Shown: piece by piece, positions 1 through 8,885 of the stretch
Numbering within the stretch: position 1 is the first letter of the stretch
Layout of the letters: every line of letters starts with the position of its first letter
NCBI RefSeq assembly: GCF_032104385.1
Contig: NZ_DAMCHJ010000011.1
Span: forward strand, 53,538 to 117,537
DNA length: 64,000 nucleotides
DNA from: Tissierella sp032104385
Lineage (GTDB): Bacteria > Bacillota > Clostridia > Tissierellales > Tissierellaceae
Reading direction: 5' to 3'
Notes under the pieces: generated by a model
Database searches by the model: none
Seen by the model: the letters and a program-made list of their open reading frames with translations, nothing else
What the model was told of the DNA's origin: nothing
Program-made: the position numbers and the translations under genes

Positions 1-1
1 T

Positions 2-688
2 ATTACTTCTGACCATGGTTTTATTTATCAGAGAGAAAAACTTGAAGAAGTTGATAAAATATCTAAAGAAGCTCTTAGTCCTATTGAAAGCAAAAGAAGA
101 TATATGATAAGTGAAGAAAATAGAGATATAGACGGACTTCTTAGGTTCTCTATGAAAGATACATTTGGTGAAGAATCTAAGTTAAATGTATATATTCCAA
201 AGGCTAATATTAGATTTAAGACTCAAGGTGCAGGGGCTAATTTTGTTCATGGTGGAGCATCATTACAAGAGGTAGTTGTACCATTAATATTATATAAGGA
301 TAAGAGATCAGGACAATCCAATGTAGTAAAACCTGAGAAAACTAAGATTAAACTTACTAATACTATTAGAAGAATAACAAATAGTATATTTACTCTAAAT
401 TTCTTCCAAACAGAAAAAGTTGGAGGAAAGATAACTCCCTGTAGTGTTAAGGTATATATGGTAGATGATAAGGAAGAGATAATATCAAACGAGGAGATAT
501 TATTAGGCGATAAAGTATCTGATAATCCTGAAGATAGGACTATGAGCATTAGATTTATCTTAAAGCCTTTAGATTACGATAGAAATAAGGAATATTATCT
601 ACTTATTAAGGATGCAGAGACTAATGTCGAGTATGATAGAATTTATTTTAATATTAACTTAGGAATAAAATCGGATTTTGATTTCTAG
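2..688 (+). CDS. pglZ: BREX phosphatase-domain protein PglZ, C-terminal part
   Basis: The reading frame is open from the window edge, so the 5' end is missing. The translation opens with ITSDHGFIYQR, matching the metal-binding Asp-His motif near the end of the alkaline-phosphatase-like PglZ domain; this is followed by about 190 residues typical of the PglZ C-terminus. PglZ is a core component of BREX phage-defence systems, in which host DNA is methylated and phage replication is blocked. It ends 11 bases before brxL, the usual type I order. Methionine codon 104 is internal, not the start. The identification rests on the DHGF motif plus the brxL neighbour; the methylase pglX and brxA/B/C would lie to the left of this window. 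Confidence 0.85.
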   Translation: MTSDHGFIYQREKLEEVDKISKEALSPIESKRRYMISEENRDIDGLLRFSMKDTFGEESKLNVYIPKANIRFKTQGAGANFVHGGASLQEVVVPLILYKDKRSGQSNVVKPEKTKIKLTNTIRRITNSIFTLNFFQTEKVGGKITPCSVKVYMVDDKEEIISNEEILLGDKVSDNPEDRTMSIRFILKPLDYDRNKEYYLLIKDAETNVEYDRIYFNINLGIKSDFDF

Positions 689-699
689 GGGGTAGGAAT

Positions 700-2730
700 A
701 TGCTAGATTTAGATAAAAAACTAAATACCTATTTTGCAGGACGAGTTGTGAGAAAAGATTTAACTAAACTTATTAAAGAAGGAGCCAATGTTCCAGTATA
801 TGTTCTTGAATATTTACTTGGTATGTATTGTGCTACTGATGATGAGGAAAGTATTGAAGAAGGCATAAAAAGAGTTAAGGCTATTTTAATGGATAACTTT
901 GTACGACCAGATGAAGCTGAAAAAGTTAAATCAAAGATTAAGGAAATTGGACAATATACCATAATTGATAAGGTTACAGTATCTCTTAATTATGTAGCCG
1001 ATAGATATGAGGCTGAGTTTTCTAACTTAGGATTAAAAGGTGTTCCTATTTCTGGAAATTATGCAAAGGAGTATGACAAGCTTTTATCTGGTGGGATTTG
1101 GTGTATTTTGAAAATGGATTACTTTTATGATGAAGAAGTAAAAACTAAAATGCCATTTATAGTTAGTAATCTAAAACCAATTCAAATGCCAAATATGGAC
1201 ATTAATGAAATAATTGAAGGTAGAAAAAATTTCACAAAAGATGAATGGATAGATGTACTTGTTAGATCTACTGGTATGGAACCTACACAACTAGAAGATA
1301 GAGTTAAATGGCATTTATTGCTTCGCCTAGTTCCACTTGTAGAAAATAATTATAATGTTTGTGAACTAGGACCTAGGGGAACTGGAAAGTCCCATGTATA
1401 TAAGGAGATATCTCCCAATAGTATTTTGGTCTCGGGTGGACAATCTACAGTTGCAAATTTGTTTTATAATATGTCAACTAGAAAGATAGGACTTGTAGGA
1501 CTATGGGATACAGTAGCTTTTGATGAAGTAGCTGGAATTAGATTTAAAGATAAAGATGGTATTCAAATAATGAAAGATTTTATGGCTTCGGGATCTTTTG
1601 CTAGAGGTAAAGAAGAAAAGAATGCTTCTGCTTCTATGGTATTTGTAGGTAATATTAATCAAAGCCTAGACAACCTAATAAAGACTTCTCATTTGTTTGC
1701 ACCATTCCCTGAAGAGATGGCTAATGATAGTGCTTTTTTTGATCGTATGCACTATTATATACCTGGCTGGGAGATTCCTAAAATGAGGCCAGAATTTTTT
1801 ACTGACTTTTATGGTTTTATTGTAGATTATATGGCTGAATATTTTAGGGAAATGAGGAAGAGATCCTTTGGGGATGCCTATGATAAGTATTTTAAACTTG
1901 GAAATAATTTAAACCAAAGGGATGTAATTGCAGTTAGAAAGACTGTATCTGGGCTAGTGAAGTTATTGTATCCCCATGAAGAATATTCTAAAGAAGATAT
2001 AGAGGAAATACTTAAAATTGCTTTAGAAGGTAGGAGAAGGGTCAAGGAACAATTAAAGAAGATAGGCGGAATGGAGTTTTATGATGTTCATTTTTCATAT
2101 ATAGATCGGGATGATATGAGTGAAGAATATGTTTCAGTACCTGAACAAGGTGGTAGCAAACTTATACCAGAAGGATTGGATAAGCCGGGTCATGTATATA
2201 CTGTAGGACATGCTGATTCTGGAATGATAGGGGTATATAAATTGGAAAACCAAGTAGTATCAGGTAGTGGAAGGTTTGATAAGTCAGGAGTTGGGACTAA
2301 TAGAGGAGCTAAAGAATCTTTAGATACTGCTTTTAGATATTTTACTGCTAATTCTAAAAGTATTAGCTCTACTATTAGTACTAAAACTAAGGATTATCTT
2401 ATGCATATATCTGATTTGCAAGGGATTGGACTGACTAATGAATTAGCTATTGCTGAAATTATAGGACTTTGTTCTGGAGCTTTAGATAGATCTGTTTTAG
2501 AGAGCTTAGTTGTTCTAGGTGATATGACTGTTGGAGGGACTATATCTAAAATTGAAGAGTTTGCTAATGTACTTCAAGTATGCGTAGATGCAGGAGCCAA
2601 GAAAGTTCTTATTCCAGCAACTTCAGTAGTAGATTATCAAACAGTACCAGTGGACTTATTGATAAAAGTTCAACCTATTTTTTATGCTGATCCAATAGAT
2701 GCTGTATTTAAGGCTTTAGGAGCGGACTAG
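700..2730 (+). CDS. brxL: BREX system AAA+ protein BrxL
   Basis: 676 residues, the normal size for BrxL. It has an N-terminal BrxL domain, an AAA+ core with Walker A GPRGTGKS at residues 224-231 and Walker B with Asp275-Glu276, and a C-terminal Lon-protease-like region (about 490-676) ending in a VLIP segment as in Lon. The residue that would align with the Lon catalytic Lys does not look like Lys, so peptidase activity is doubtful; BrxL is reported to form a DNA-binding, MCM-like hexamer rather than a protease. Ribosome site GGGGGTAG precedes the ATG. It is the last BREX gene here; an intact brxL suggests the operon may be functional. Confidence 0.92.
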   Translation: MLDLDKKLNTYFAGRVVRKDLTKLIKEGANVPVYVLEYLLGMYCATDDEESIEEGIKRVKAILMDNFVRPDEAEKVKSKIKEIGQYTIIDKVTVSLNYVADRYEAEFSNLGLKGVPISGNYAKEYDKLLSGGIWCILKMDYFYDEEVKTKMPFIVSNLKPIQMPNMDINEIIEGRKNFTKDEWIDVLVRSTGMEPTQLEDRVKWHLLLRLVPLVENNYNVCELGPRGTGKSHVYKEISPNSILVSGGQSTVANLFYNMSTRKIGLVGLWDTVAFDEVAGIRFKDKDGIQIMKDFMASGSFARGKEEKNASASMVFVGNINQSLDNLIKTSHLFAPFPEEMANDSAFFDRMHYYIPGWEIPKMRPEFFTDFYGFIVDYMAEYFREMRKRSFGDAYDKYFKLGNNLNQRDVIAVRKTVSGLVKLLYPHEEYSKEDIEEILKIALEGRRRVKEQLKKIGGMEFYDVHFSYIDRDDMSEEYVSVPEQGGSKLIPEGLDKPGHVYTVGHADSGMIGVYKLENQVVSGSGRFDKSGVGTNRGAKESLDTAFRYFTANSKSISSTISTKTKDYLMHISDLQGIGLTNELAIAEIIGLCSGALDRSVLESLVVLGDMTVGGTISKIEEFANVLQVCVDAGAKKVLIPATSVVDYQTVPVDLLIKVQPIFYADPIDAVFKALGAD

Positions 2731-2766
2731 GGAAATGTTATTTTAAATATATAAGGAGGCAACAAA

Positions 2767-2982
2767 ATGGCAGAAATAAAATACGAAATTACAGAGAAGA
2801 TAGCAGTACTTTCAGAAAAAGGTAACTGGACTAAGGAATTAAATAAAGTAAGCTGGAACGATAGACCAGCAAAGTTTGATATTAGAGATTGGAATCATGA
2901 AGAAGGTAAAATGGGTAAAGGAACTACTCTTACAGATGAAGAAGCAAAATTATTAAAAGATGCATTAGATAAAGTATTATAA
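2767..2982 (+). CDS. YdbC/PC4-like small DNA-binding protein
   Basis: 71 residues with a perfect AAGGAGG site 7-8 bases upstream. The sequence (EKIAVLSEKGNWTKELNKVSW, then KFDIRDWNHEEGKMGKGTTLT) matches the YdbC family of Firmicutes, bacterial relatives of the eukaryotic PC4 coactivator. That family forms dimers that bind single-stranded DNA through a curved beta sheet. Its cellular role is not settled; transcription or single-strand DNA transactions are inferred. It lies 36 bases after brxL and could be co-transcribed with the BREX genes, but it is a common standalone housekeeping gene, so the adjacency may be chance. Confidence 0.8.
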   Translation: MAEIKYEITEKIAVLSEKGNWTKELNKVSWNDRPAKFDIRDWNHEEGKMGKGTTLTDEEAKLLKDALDKVL

Positions 2983-3012
2983 GATTACAAAAAGAAAGGT
3001 GACAAGAGAAAA

Positions 3013-3375
3013 ATGAAATATTTATTTTTATGTTATCCAAAATGTAGCACTTGTAACAAAGCTAGGAAATGGCTAGATGAAAATAATATAAAGTATGAAG
3101 AAAGAAATATTAAGGAAAACAATCCTAGAGAAGATGAACTAAGGGAATGGATAGGAAAAAGCCATTATCCTATTAAGAGATTTTTTAACACAAGTGGAAA
3201 TATATATAAGGAGTTAGGGTTAAAGGACAAGTTAGTTGATATGTCTGATGATGAGAAAATTAAACTTTTAGCAACTAATGGTATGCTTGTCAAAAGACCT
3301 ATTATTATAGGTGAAGAAGTTGTTTTAGTTGGTTTTAAGGCAGAGGAATGGGAAAATAATCTGTGTATCAAGTAA
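3013..3375 (+). CDS. Spx/ArsC-like thioredoxin-fold protein
   Basis: 120 residues of the ArsC/Spx family. It opens with a beta strand and the CPKCSTC-type motif: Cys11 and Cys14 form a CxxC at the start of the first helix, as in Spx/MgsR/YffB-type proteins, and Cys7 is extra. The KRPII segment near residue 95 is the family cis-Pro region. Members are either redox-sensing RNA polymerase-binding regulators (Spx) or glutaredoxin-like reductases; the sequence does not distinguish these, and true arsenate reductase function is unlikely without ars neighbours. Ribosome site AAAGGTGA precedes the ATG. Confidence 0.85.
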   Translation: MKYLFLCYPKCSTCNKARKWLDENNIKYEERNIKENNPREDELREWIGKSHYPIKRFFNTSGNIYKELGLKDKLVDMSDDEKIKLLATNGMLVKRPIIIGEEVVLVGFKAEEWENNLCIK

Positions 3376-3544
3376 AAAAATAGTCTAGTAAAAGAATATT
3401 TAAATTATGGATGTATATGAGTGAGATCTCATGGACCATAGAGATAAAGATATTTATAAAAATAAAATAACTAATTATTATGCCCGCAAGTATGGGTATA
3501 TATATATTGAAAAGTTTGAATTTTCTATTAAGGGAGGAGAGAAA

Positions 3545-4369
3545 TTGGGAGACATTAAAATATTTATCCTGTCGGATTCATTGGGAGAAACTGCTACGTT
3601 AGTAACTAGAGCTGCTATCTCTCAGTTTAAAACCGATAATTATGAGATTAAAAGATTTTCATATGTGCAAGAATTAAATGTATTAAAGGAAATTCTTATA
3701 GAAGCATCCCTTACAAGTAATTCTATCTTGATATATACTTTAGTGGATGAAAAATTAATTGAATTTATAAAAGAATATTCTAAGGATACAAATCTTTTAA
3801 CTATAGATCTAATTAGTCCCTTAATAAATCAAATGAGTAAAATTTTAAAACTTGAACCTGCAAGAGAACCTGGAGCTATAAGAAGGTTAGATGAAACCTA
3901 TTTTGAAAGAGTGGCTGCTATTGAATTTGCTGTTAAATATGATGATGGCAAGGATCCACGGGGGCTAATCGATGCAGATCTAGTACTAATTGGAGTATCG
4001 AGAACATCTAAGACGCCTCTAAGTATGTATCTAGCTAATAAAAACATAAAGGTTGCTAATATTCCTTTAGTAGTAGAGGTTGAGCCACCCAAGGAACTAT
4101 TTCAAATACCAGCAAAAAAAATTATAGGGCTTACAAATTCTCCAGAAAAGCTAAATGAAATAAGAGAAGAGAGGTTAAAGGCTTTAGGATTATCAGGTGG
4201 TTCTAATTATTCAAGTTTGGAAAGAATATTAGATGAATTAGAATATGCAGATAGAATTATGAAAAAGATTGGTTGTCCAGTTATAGATGTTTCTCATAAG
4301 GCAATAGAAGAAACATCTGAAATAATATTATTCTTACTTAGAAAAAACGGCATAAATTTTGGTGGATAA
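3545..4369 (+). CDS. ppsR: Pyruvate, phosphate dikinase regulatory protein
   Basis: Bifunctional kinase/pyrophosphorylase of the DUF299/PDRP family that inactivates and reactivates PPDK by phosphorylating the Thr two residues before its catalytic His. I place the start at TTG 3545 because AGGGAGGAG lies just upstream and the protein then starts GDIKIFILSDSLGETA, the family N-terminus, giving 274 residues (family about 270). The open frame extends to 3431, but the extra 38 residues look like noise. The P-loop-like GVSRTSKTP is at residues 150-158. It lies 24 bases before ppdK, its expected target, so kinase and substrate are co-expressed. Confidence 0.9.
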   Translation: MGDIKIFILSDSLGETATLVTRAAISQFKTDNYEIKRFSYVQELNVLKEILIEASLTSNSILIYTLVDEKLIEFIKEYSKDTNLLTIDLISPLINQMSKILKLEPAREPGAIRRLDETYFERVAAIEFAVKYDDGKDPRGLIDADLVLIGVSRTSKTPLSMYLANKNIKVANIPLVVEVEPPKELFQIPAKKIIGLTNSPEKLNEIREERLKALGLSGGSNYSSLERILDELEYADRIMKKIGCPVIDVSHKAIEETSEIILFLLRKNGINFGG

Positions 4370-4393
4370 AGAGTTTAGAAAGGGGAGTAAGAA

Positions 4394-7021
4394 ATGGAAA
4401 ACAAATATGTCTATAGTTTTAGTGAAGGCAAGAAGGAAATGAAGAGCCTATTAGGAGGAAAGGGTGCCAATTTAGCTGAGATGACCAATATTGGTCTTCC
4501 AGTACCTTCTGGTTTTACTATTACCACAGCTGCATGCATACGCTACTATGATGAAGGTAAAGTATTGTGGAAGGAATTATTAAATGAGATACATGGGCAG
4601 TTGAAGGAGTTAGAGAAAAGAGTTGGTAAGAGTTTTTCAGATGAAAATAATCCATTATTGGTTTCTGTAAGATCAGGAGCCGTTTTTTCAATGCCGGGAA
4701 TGATGGATACTATACTTAATCTAGGATTAAATGATATATCAGTAAAGGGATTAGCAAATTCAACAGGAAATGAAAGATTTGCTTATGATAGTTATAGAAG
4801 ATTTATTCAAATGTTTGCAGATGTAGCCATGGGTATTCCGAAGGTAAGATTTGACTCCTTACTTGAAGATATGAAAGAAAATAAAAAAATAACAGAGGAT
4901 ACAGACTTAAATGCAGAGGATTTAAAAATTTTAGTAAAAAAGTATAAGGAAATTTACTTAAATGAATTAAATGAAGAATTCCCAGAAGATCCTATGAAAC
5001 AACTGGAACTTTCCATTAAAGCTGTATTTGAATCATGGAATAATCCAAGAGCTAAGGTATATAGAAAACTTCATAATATAGCAGACAATCTAGGAACTGC
5101 AGTTAATGTTCAGTCCATGGTATTTGGTAATATGGGAGATACATCAGGTACAGGGGTAGCTTTTACAAGAAATCCTGCTACAGGTGAAAACCACTTATTT
5201 GGCGAATACTTAATAAATGCTCAAGGAGAAGATGTAGTTGCAGGTATTAGAACTCCAGAGGAAATATCTCATCTGAAAGATATTATGCCAAATGTATATG
5301 ATGAGTTTGTAAGTATAACTCATATATTGGAAAAACATTATAAGGATATGCAAGATATAGAATTTACAATAGAAAATGGTAAGCTTTATATACTTCAAAC
5401 TAGAAATGGTAAAAGAACTGCCCAAGCAGGAATCAAGGTAGCAGTAGACTTAGTACATGAAGGCTTAATATGTAAAGAAGAGGCAATTATGAGAATGGAG
5501 CCAAACCAATTAAATCAACTACTACATCCCACTTTTGAAGAAAAGACTTTAAAGGAATCTGTGGTAGTAGCTAAAGGATTAGCTGCATCTCCAGGAGCAG
5601 CATCAGGAAAGATATATTTTCATGCAGATGATGTAGTAAAAGCTAAGGAAAGAGGAGAGAGGACAATTTTAGTCAGACAAGAAACTTCTCCAGAAGATAT
5701 AGAAGGGATGGTTGCAGCAGAAGGAATTCTTACAGCTCGTGGAGGGATGACCTCTCATGCTGCAGTAGTTGCAAGAGGTATGGGTAAATGTTGTGTTGCT
5801 GGATGTAGTGAAATAAGAGTCAATGAAGATATGAGGACAATGAGAACTAAGGATTTAATATTTAATGAGGGAGACTTTCTTTCTTTAGATGGAAGCACTG
5901 GAACTGTATATAAAGGAGATATAGAAAAGGTACAACCAACTTTAAGTGGGAGCTTTGGAGAGTTTATGAAATGGGTAGATGAAATAAGGACTATGGGAGT
6001 TAGGACTAATGCTGATAATCCAAAGGATGCAGCCCAAGCCTTAGAATTTGGTGCTGAAGGTATTGGACTATGTAGAACTGAGCATATGTTCTTTGAAGAA
6101 AGTAGAATTACATCTGTAAGAAAAATGATTCTTGCCACTAGTTTAGAAGAAAGAAAATCAGCTTTAGCTGAACTTTTACCAGTACAGAGACAGGACTTCT
6201 ATGAACTTTATGAAGTCATGGGAGAAAAACCAGTTACAGTGAGATTTTTAGATCCTCCACTACATGAATTCTTACCAAATAAGGATGAAGATATAAGAGA
6301 ATTAGCTGAGGCTATGAATGTAAGTTTCAATGATTTAAAAGACAGAGTAGAAGAATTAGCTGAATTTAATCCAATGCTAGGGCATAGGGGATGTAGATTA
6401 GCTGTAACTTATCCAGAAATATATAGGATGCAGGTAAGAGCAATAATGGAAGCAGCAATAGATATTAAAGAGAAGGGATATAATGATATTTACCCAGAAA
6501 TTATGATTCCATTAATTGGACATGTAAATGAATTAAAATATGTAAAAAATGAAATTATAGAAGAAATAAATCTTGTATTTGAGGAAAGAAATAATATAGT
6601 TAAATATATGATAGGTACAATGCTTGAAGTTCCAAGAGCAGCAATAACTGCAGATGAAATAGCTAGTGAGGCTGAATTCTTTAGCTTTGGAACTAATGAT
6701 TTAACTCAAATGGGATTTGGATTTTCAAGAGATGATGCAGGAAAGTTCCTAAATGAATATATAGAAAAGGGAATTTTTGAAAAAGATCCTTTTCAGGCTA
6801 TAGATATAGATGGTGTAGGTAAATTAATGGAGATTGCCATAGAATATGGTAGAAAGGCTAATTCAAAATTAAAATTAGGAATATGTGGGGAGCATGGTGG
6901 AGAACCAAATTCAGTTGAGTTTTGTCATAAGTTAGGTCTTAACTATGTAAGCTGTTCACCTTTCAGAATACCAATAGCAAGATTAGCAGCAGCACAAGCA
7001 GAAATAAATAGTCCAAGATAA
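4394..7021 (+). CDS. ppdK: Pyruvate, phosphate dikinase
   Basis: 875 residues, matching the 874-residue clostridial enzyme. It interconverts pyruvate, ATP and phosphate with PEP, AMP and pyrophosphate, serving glycolysis or gluconeogenesis in many anaerobes. Order: N-terminal ATP-grasp nucleotide-binding domain (about 1-340), swivelling phosphohistidine domain with GGMTSHAAVVARGMG, and C-terminal TIM-barrel PEP domain with the GICGEHGG motif near the end. His455 is the catalytic residue by position and motif; Thr453 is the expected target of PpsR, encoded directly upstream. Ribosome site AAAGGGGAG. A hairpin follows the stop codon. Confidence 0.97.
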   Translation: MENKYVYSFSEGKKEMKSLLGGKGANLAEMTNIGLPVPSGFTITTAACIRYYDEGKVLWKELLNEIHGQLKELEKRVGKSFSDENNPLLVSVRSGAVFSMPGMMDTILNLGLNDISVKGLANSTGNERFAYDSYRRFIQMFADVAMGIPKVRFDSLLEDMKENKKITEDTDLNAEDLKILVKKYKEIYLNELNEEFPEDPMKQLELSIKAVFESWNNPRAKVYRKLHNIADNLGTAVNVQSMVFGNMGDTSGTGVAFTRNPATGENHLFGEYLINAQGEDVVAGIRTPEEISHLKDIMPNVYDEFVSITHILEKHYKDMQDIEFTIENGKLYILQTRNGKRTAQAGIKVAVDLVHEGLICKEEAIMRMEPNQLNQLLHPTFEEKTLKESVVVAKGLAASPGAASGKIYFHADDVVKAKERGERTILVRQETSPEDIEGMVAAEGILTARGGMTSHAAVVARGMGKCCVAGCSEIRVNEDMRTMRTKDLIFNEGDFLSLDGSTGTVYKGDIEKVQPTLSGSFGEFMKWVDEIRTMGVRTNADNPKDAAQALEFGAEGIGLCRTEHMFFEESRITSVRKMILATSLEERKSALAELLPVQRQDFYELYEVMGEKPVTVRFLDPPLHEFLPNKDEDIRELAEAMNVSFNDLKDRVEELAEFNPMLGHRGCRLAVTYPEIYRMQVRAIMEAAIDIKEKGYNDIYPEIMIPLIGHVNELKYVKNEIIEEINLVFEERNNIVKYMIGTMLEVPRAAITADEIASEAEFFSFGTNDLTQMGFGFSRDDAGKFLNEYIEKGIFEKDPFQAIDIDGVGKLMEIAIEYGRKANSKLKLGICGEHGGEPNSVEFCHKLGLNYVSCSPFRIPIARLAAAQAEINSPR

Positions 7022-7026
7022 ATAAA

Positions 7027-7066
7027 AAATAGTCTAATAAATATGAAAGTATTTATTAGACTATTT
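7027..7066 (+). terminator. Hairpin terminator after ppdK
   Basis: Perfect 16-bp arms at 7027-7042 and 7051-7066 with an 8-base loop, starting 6 bases after the ppdK stop. The T tract on the + strand is short (ATTTCTATTT), so efficiency is uncertain. The loop contains the ATG of the downstream open frame. Confidence 0.6.
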
Positions 7067-7315
7067 CTATTTAGTAATGATGATGTAGATAAAGATTTTG
7101 TACCAAGGAGAGACGGAGAAATCTACAGGGTTATTCCATATTCACTTAACTGGGCAAATGAGAAATATTATTTAGTAGGATATTATGAAAGATACGATAA
7201 AATAGTTAGCTTTAGGGTGGATAAAATGGGAGAAGCAAGAATATCTGATGAAGATGCCATTGGTATTGAGAAATATAAAGATTTTGATATAGTTGAATAT
7301 GAAAATAAAATATAA
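7043..7315 (+). pseudogene. Remnant of a WYL-domain regulator
   Basis: 90 open codons. From about residue 12 the translation reads like the middle of a WYL domain: GEIYRVIPYSLNWANEKYYL, then VGYYERYDKIVSFRVDKM, then a FDIVEYENK ending. Full WYL regulators are about 300 residues with an N-terminal winged helix; here the DNA-binding part and the C-terminal extension are absent. The only ATG lies in the loop of the ppdK terminator hairpin with no ribosome site, so translation from it is unlikely. I read this as a decayed gene fragment. A short functional WYL-only protein with an unrecognised start is possible but less likely. Confidence 0.55.
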
Positions 7316-7318
7316 ATT

Positions 7319-7345
7319 TTAATCTACACTATTCTCTGCCGATAT
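7319..7345 (+). promoter_or_regulatory. Putative SigD (sigma-28) promoter
   Basis: GCCGATAT at 7338-7345 is an exact match to the SigD -10 element. TTAA at 7319-7322 sits 15 bases upstream, where TAAA is expected. It lies 42 bases before the likely start codon of the next gene. Confidence 0.5.
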
Positions 7346-7386
7346 ATAATATATAGTTAAAGCGGAATGTGAGAGGGAGTGATAGT

Positions 7387-7959
7387 GTGAAGATAGAAAG
7401 AACTCAATTTACAATTAGTAACTTTATGCAAAATAATAAACAAATCAAAGGCTTTAAACCTTGGAACAGTAAAAACATTACATCAGGACAAAATGTATTT
7501 GGATTTACTATGACCCAAAATAAAGATAAAAAGATAGATGATGGTGGCAGTATTGCATCTATCATGAGTAAGAAAATTAGAGATGATATCATTGCAGATA
7601 AGATTGCAAAGAAGATTGCAAGAGGTGAAAAACTTACAGAAGAAGAAAAAGCTAAGATTATGGAAATTGATCCTGAAAAATTAAGAAAAGCTGAAATGGC
7701 AAATCGAAGACGTGAAGAAATCGAAAGCAGACTAAAAAATGCAAAGTCAGAAAAAGAGGCTAGGGATATTATATTAGAGGCAAAAGTGGAAGCAAGGATA
7801 ATTTCTGATAAAGGTGATATAAAATACGGAGAATATCTAATAGAAGCAGTAAATAAAGCTGAACTAAACTATAATAATAAAGATATCAAAGAAAATAGAG
7901 ATATCATTAAAGATGTATTAGAAAAAGATAAAGGTAAGTTTTTTGATATTAAATTATAG
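7387..7959 (+). CDS. Unknown charged, helix-rich protein
   Basis: I do not recognise a family. From GTG 7387, chosen because AGAGGGAG lies at a normal distance upstream, it encodes 190 residues; GTG 7369 is an alternative. The N-terminal 50 residues are polar and Asn/Gln/Lys-rich; residues about 60-190 are strongly charged and predicted helical (KKIARGEKLTEEEKAKIMEI). There is no signal peptide or membrane segment. The upstream SigD-like promoter suggests control with motility or late flagellar genes, and several unknown clostridial proteins of similar composition sit under such promoters, but no flagellar gene is in view. A hairpin follows. Confidence 0.75.
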   Translation: MKIERTQFTISNFMQNNKQIKGFKPWNSKNITSGQNVFGFTMTQNKDKKIDDGGSIASIMSKKIRDDIIADKIAKKIARGEKLTEEEKAKIMEIDPEKLRKAEMANRRREEIESRLKNAKSEKEARDIILEAKVEARIISDKGDIKYGEYLIEAVNKAELNYNNKDIKENRDIIKDVLEKDKGKFFDIKL

Positions 7960-7968
7960 ATTAAATTA

Positions 7969-8008
7969 AGCCATTAAAACATCAATGTATTAATGGCTTT
8001 GATTTTTC
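7969..8008. terminator. Terminator between convergent genes
   Basis: Arms AGCCATTAA (7969-7977) and TTAATGGCT (7990-7998) are followed by TTGATTTTT. It serves the unknown + strand gene and may also work for nnrE on the minus strand. Confidence 0.7.
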
Positions 8009-8036
8009 TGATATATTAAAAGAGATATTGTAATTA

Positions 8037-8705
8037 TTATTCCCTTTTCAATATGGCCATAGTAGCCTTTTCAGGAATCCCAATAGGTTCCACTATTACT
8101 TCACCAGCATAATCTTTTCCTTTTAACAATCCTTTCTTCATTAAATGAAAGGTAACAGTCTTATTTGCTTTAACAGATATGCCAAGGACTTTTCCATTAT
8201 CTCCATCTAATCCAGAAGGAATATCAACTGAAAGAATGTTATTGGAATAATTGTTAATAAAAGAAATTACTTCTTTAAATATGCCGCCTACTTCTCTAGT
8301 AAGTCCAATTCCAAATATGGAATCTATAGTTAAGTCATTTTTTAATAAGGATTTCTTAAGAGTTTCAAGTTCCATTTCACTATTATTAATATTAATAAAT
8401 TTTATTTCCATATTTTTAAGTATATTTAAATTAATATTAAAATCTTTAGTTCCTTTATCTAAATTACCAATAATAAATATATCTACTTTCTTTTCATTTA
8501 ATATAAGATGACGAGCTATAGCTAAACCATCTCCACCATTATTACCAACTCCGCATATTACAGTGAAATTTGTTATTTTATCTAAACCCATATTATTGAT
8601 TACTTTTATTGCAGCGTTTTCCATAAGAACTATGCTAGGGATGCAAATATTTTCTATGGCATAAGAGTCCATAGCCTTCATTTCATTACAGCTAATAGTA
8701 ATCAT
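8037..8705 (-). CDS. nnrE: NAD(P)H-hydrate epimerase
   Basis: 222 residues matching the YjeF N-terminal domain. It epimerises damaged R-NADHX/NADPHX to the S form for repair. Motifs: GVGNNGGDGLAIARHL (phosphate and nucleotide binding), the catalytic Asp in SIFGIGL, and SVDIPSGLDGDNG. In most clostridia this domain is fused to the ADP/ATP-dependent dehydratase NnrD; here the chain stops at the end of the epimerase domain with no dehydratase frame downstream, so NnrD must be elsewhere. Ribosome site AAAGGAGTG precedes the ATG on the minus strand. It is alone on its strand, divergent from sbcD. Confidence 0.88.
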   Translation of the reverse strand: MITISCNEMKAMDSYAIENICIPSIVLMENAAIKVINNMGLDKITNFTVICGVGNNGGDGLAIARHLILNEKKVDIFIIGNLDKGTKDFNINLNILKNMEIKFININNSEMELETLKKSLLKNDLTIDSIFGIGLTREVGGIFKEVISFINNYSNNILSVDIPSGLDGDNGKVLGISVKANKTVTFHLMKKGLLKGKDYAGEVIVEPIGIPEKATMAILKRE

Positions 8706-8885
8706 AAAAAAACACTCCTTTCAAGACTATTATATATCTTATGAAAAGTGGTATCAACAATATATAATTTAGGATATTTGGTTTTCTACTTCATTATTAT
8801 AATGTATAGTTATATAATAGAAGTGGAAGACATTATGATAGCTAGTAAATCAATATAACTTTCTTCTAAAAAATGGGGGGATATT

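Noticed and set aside
3431..3544. N-terminal extension of ppsR
   Set aside because: TTG 3545 has an excellent ribosome site and gives the family N-terminus; the extension has no family resemblance.
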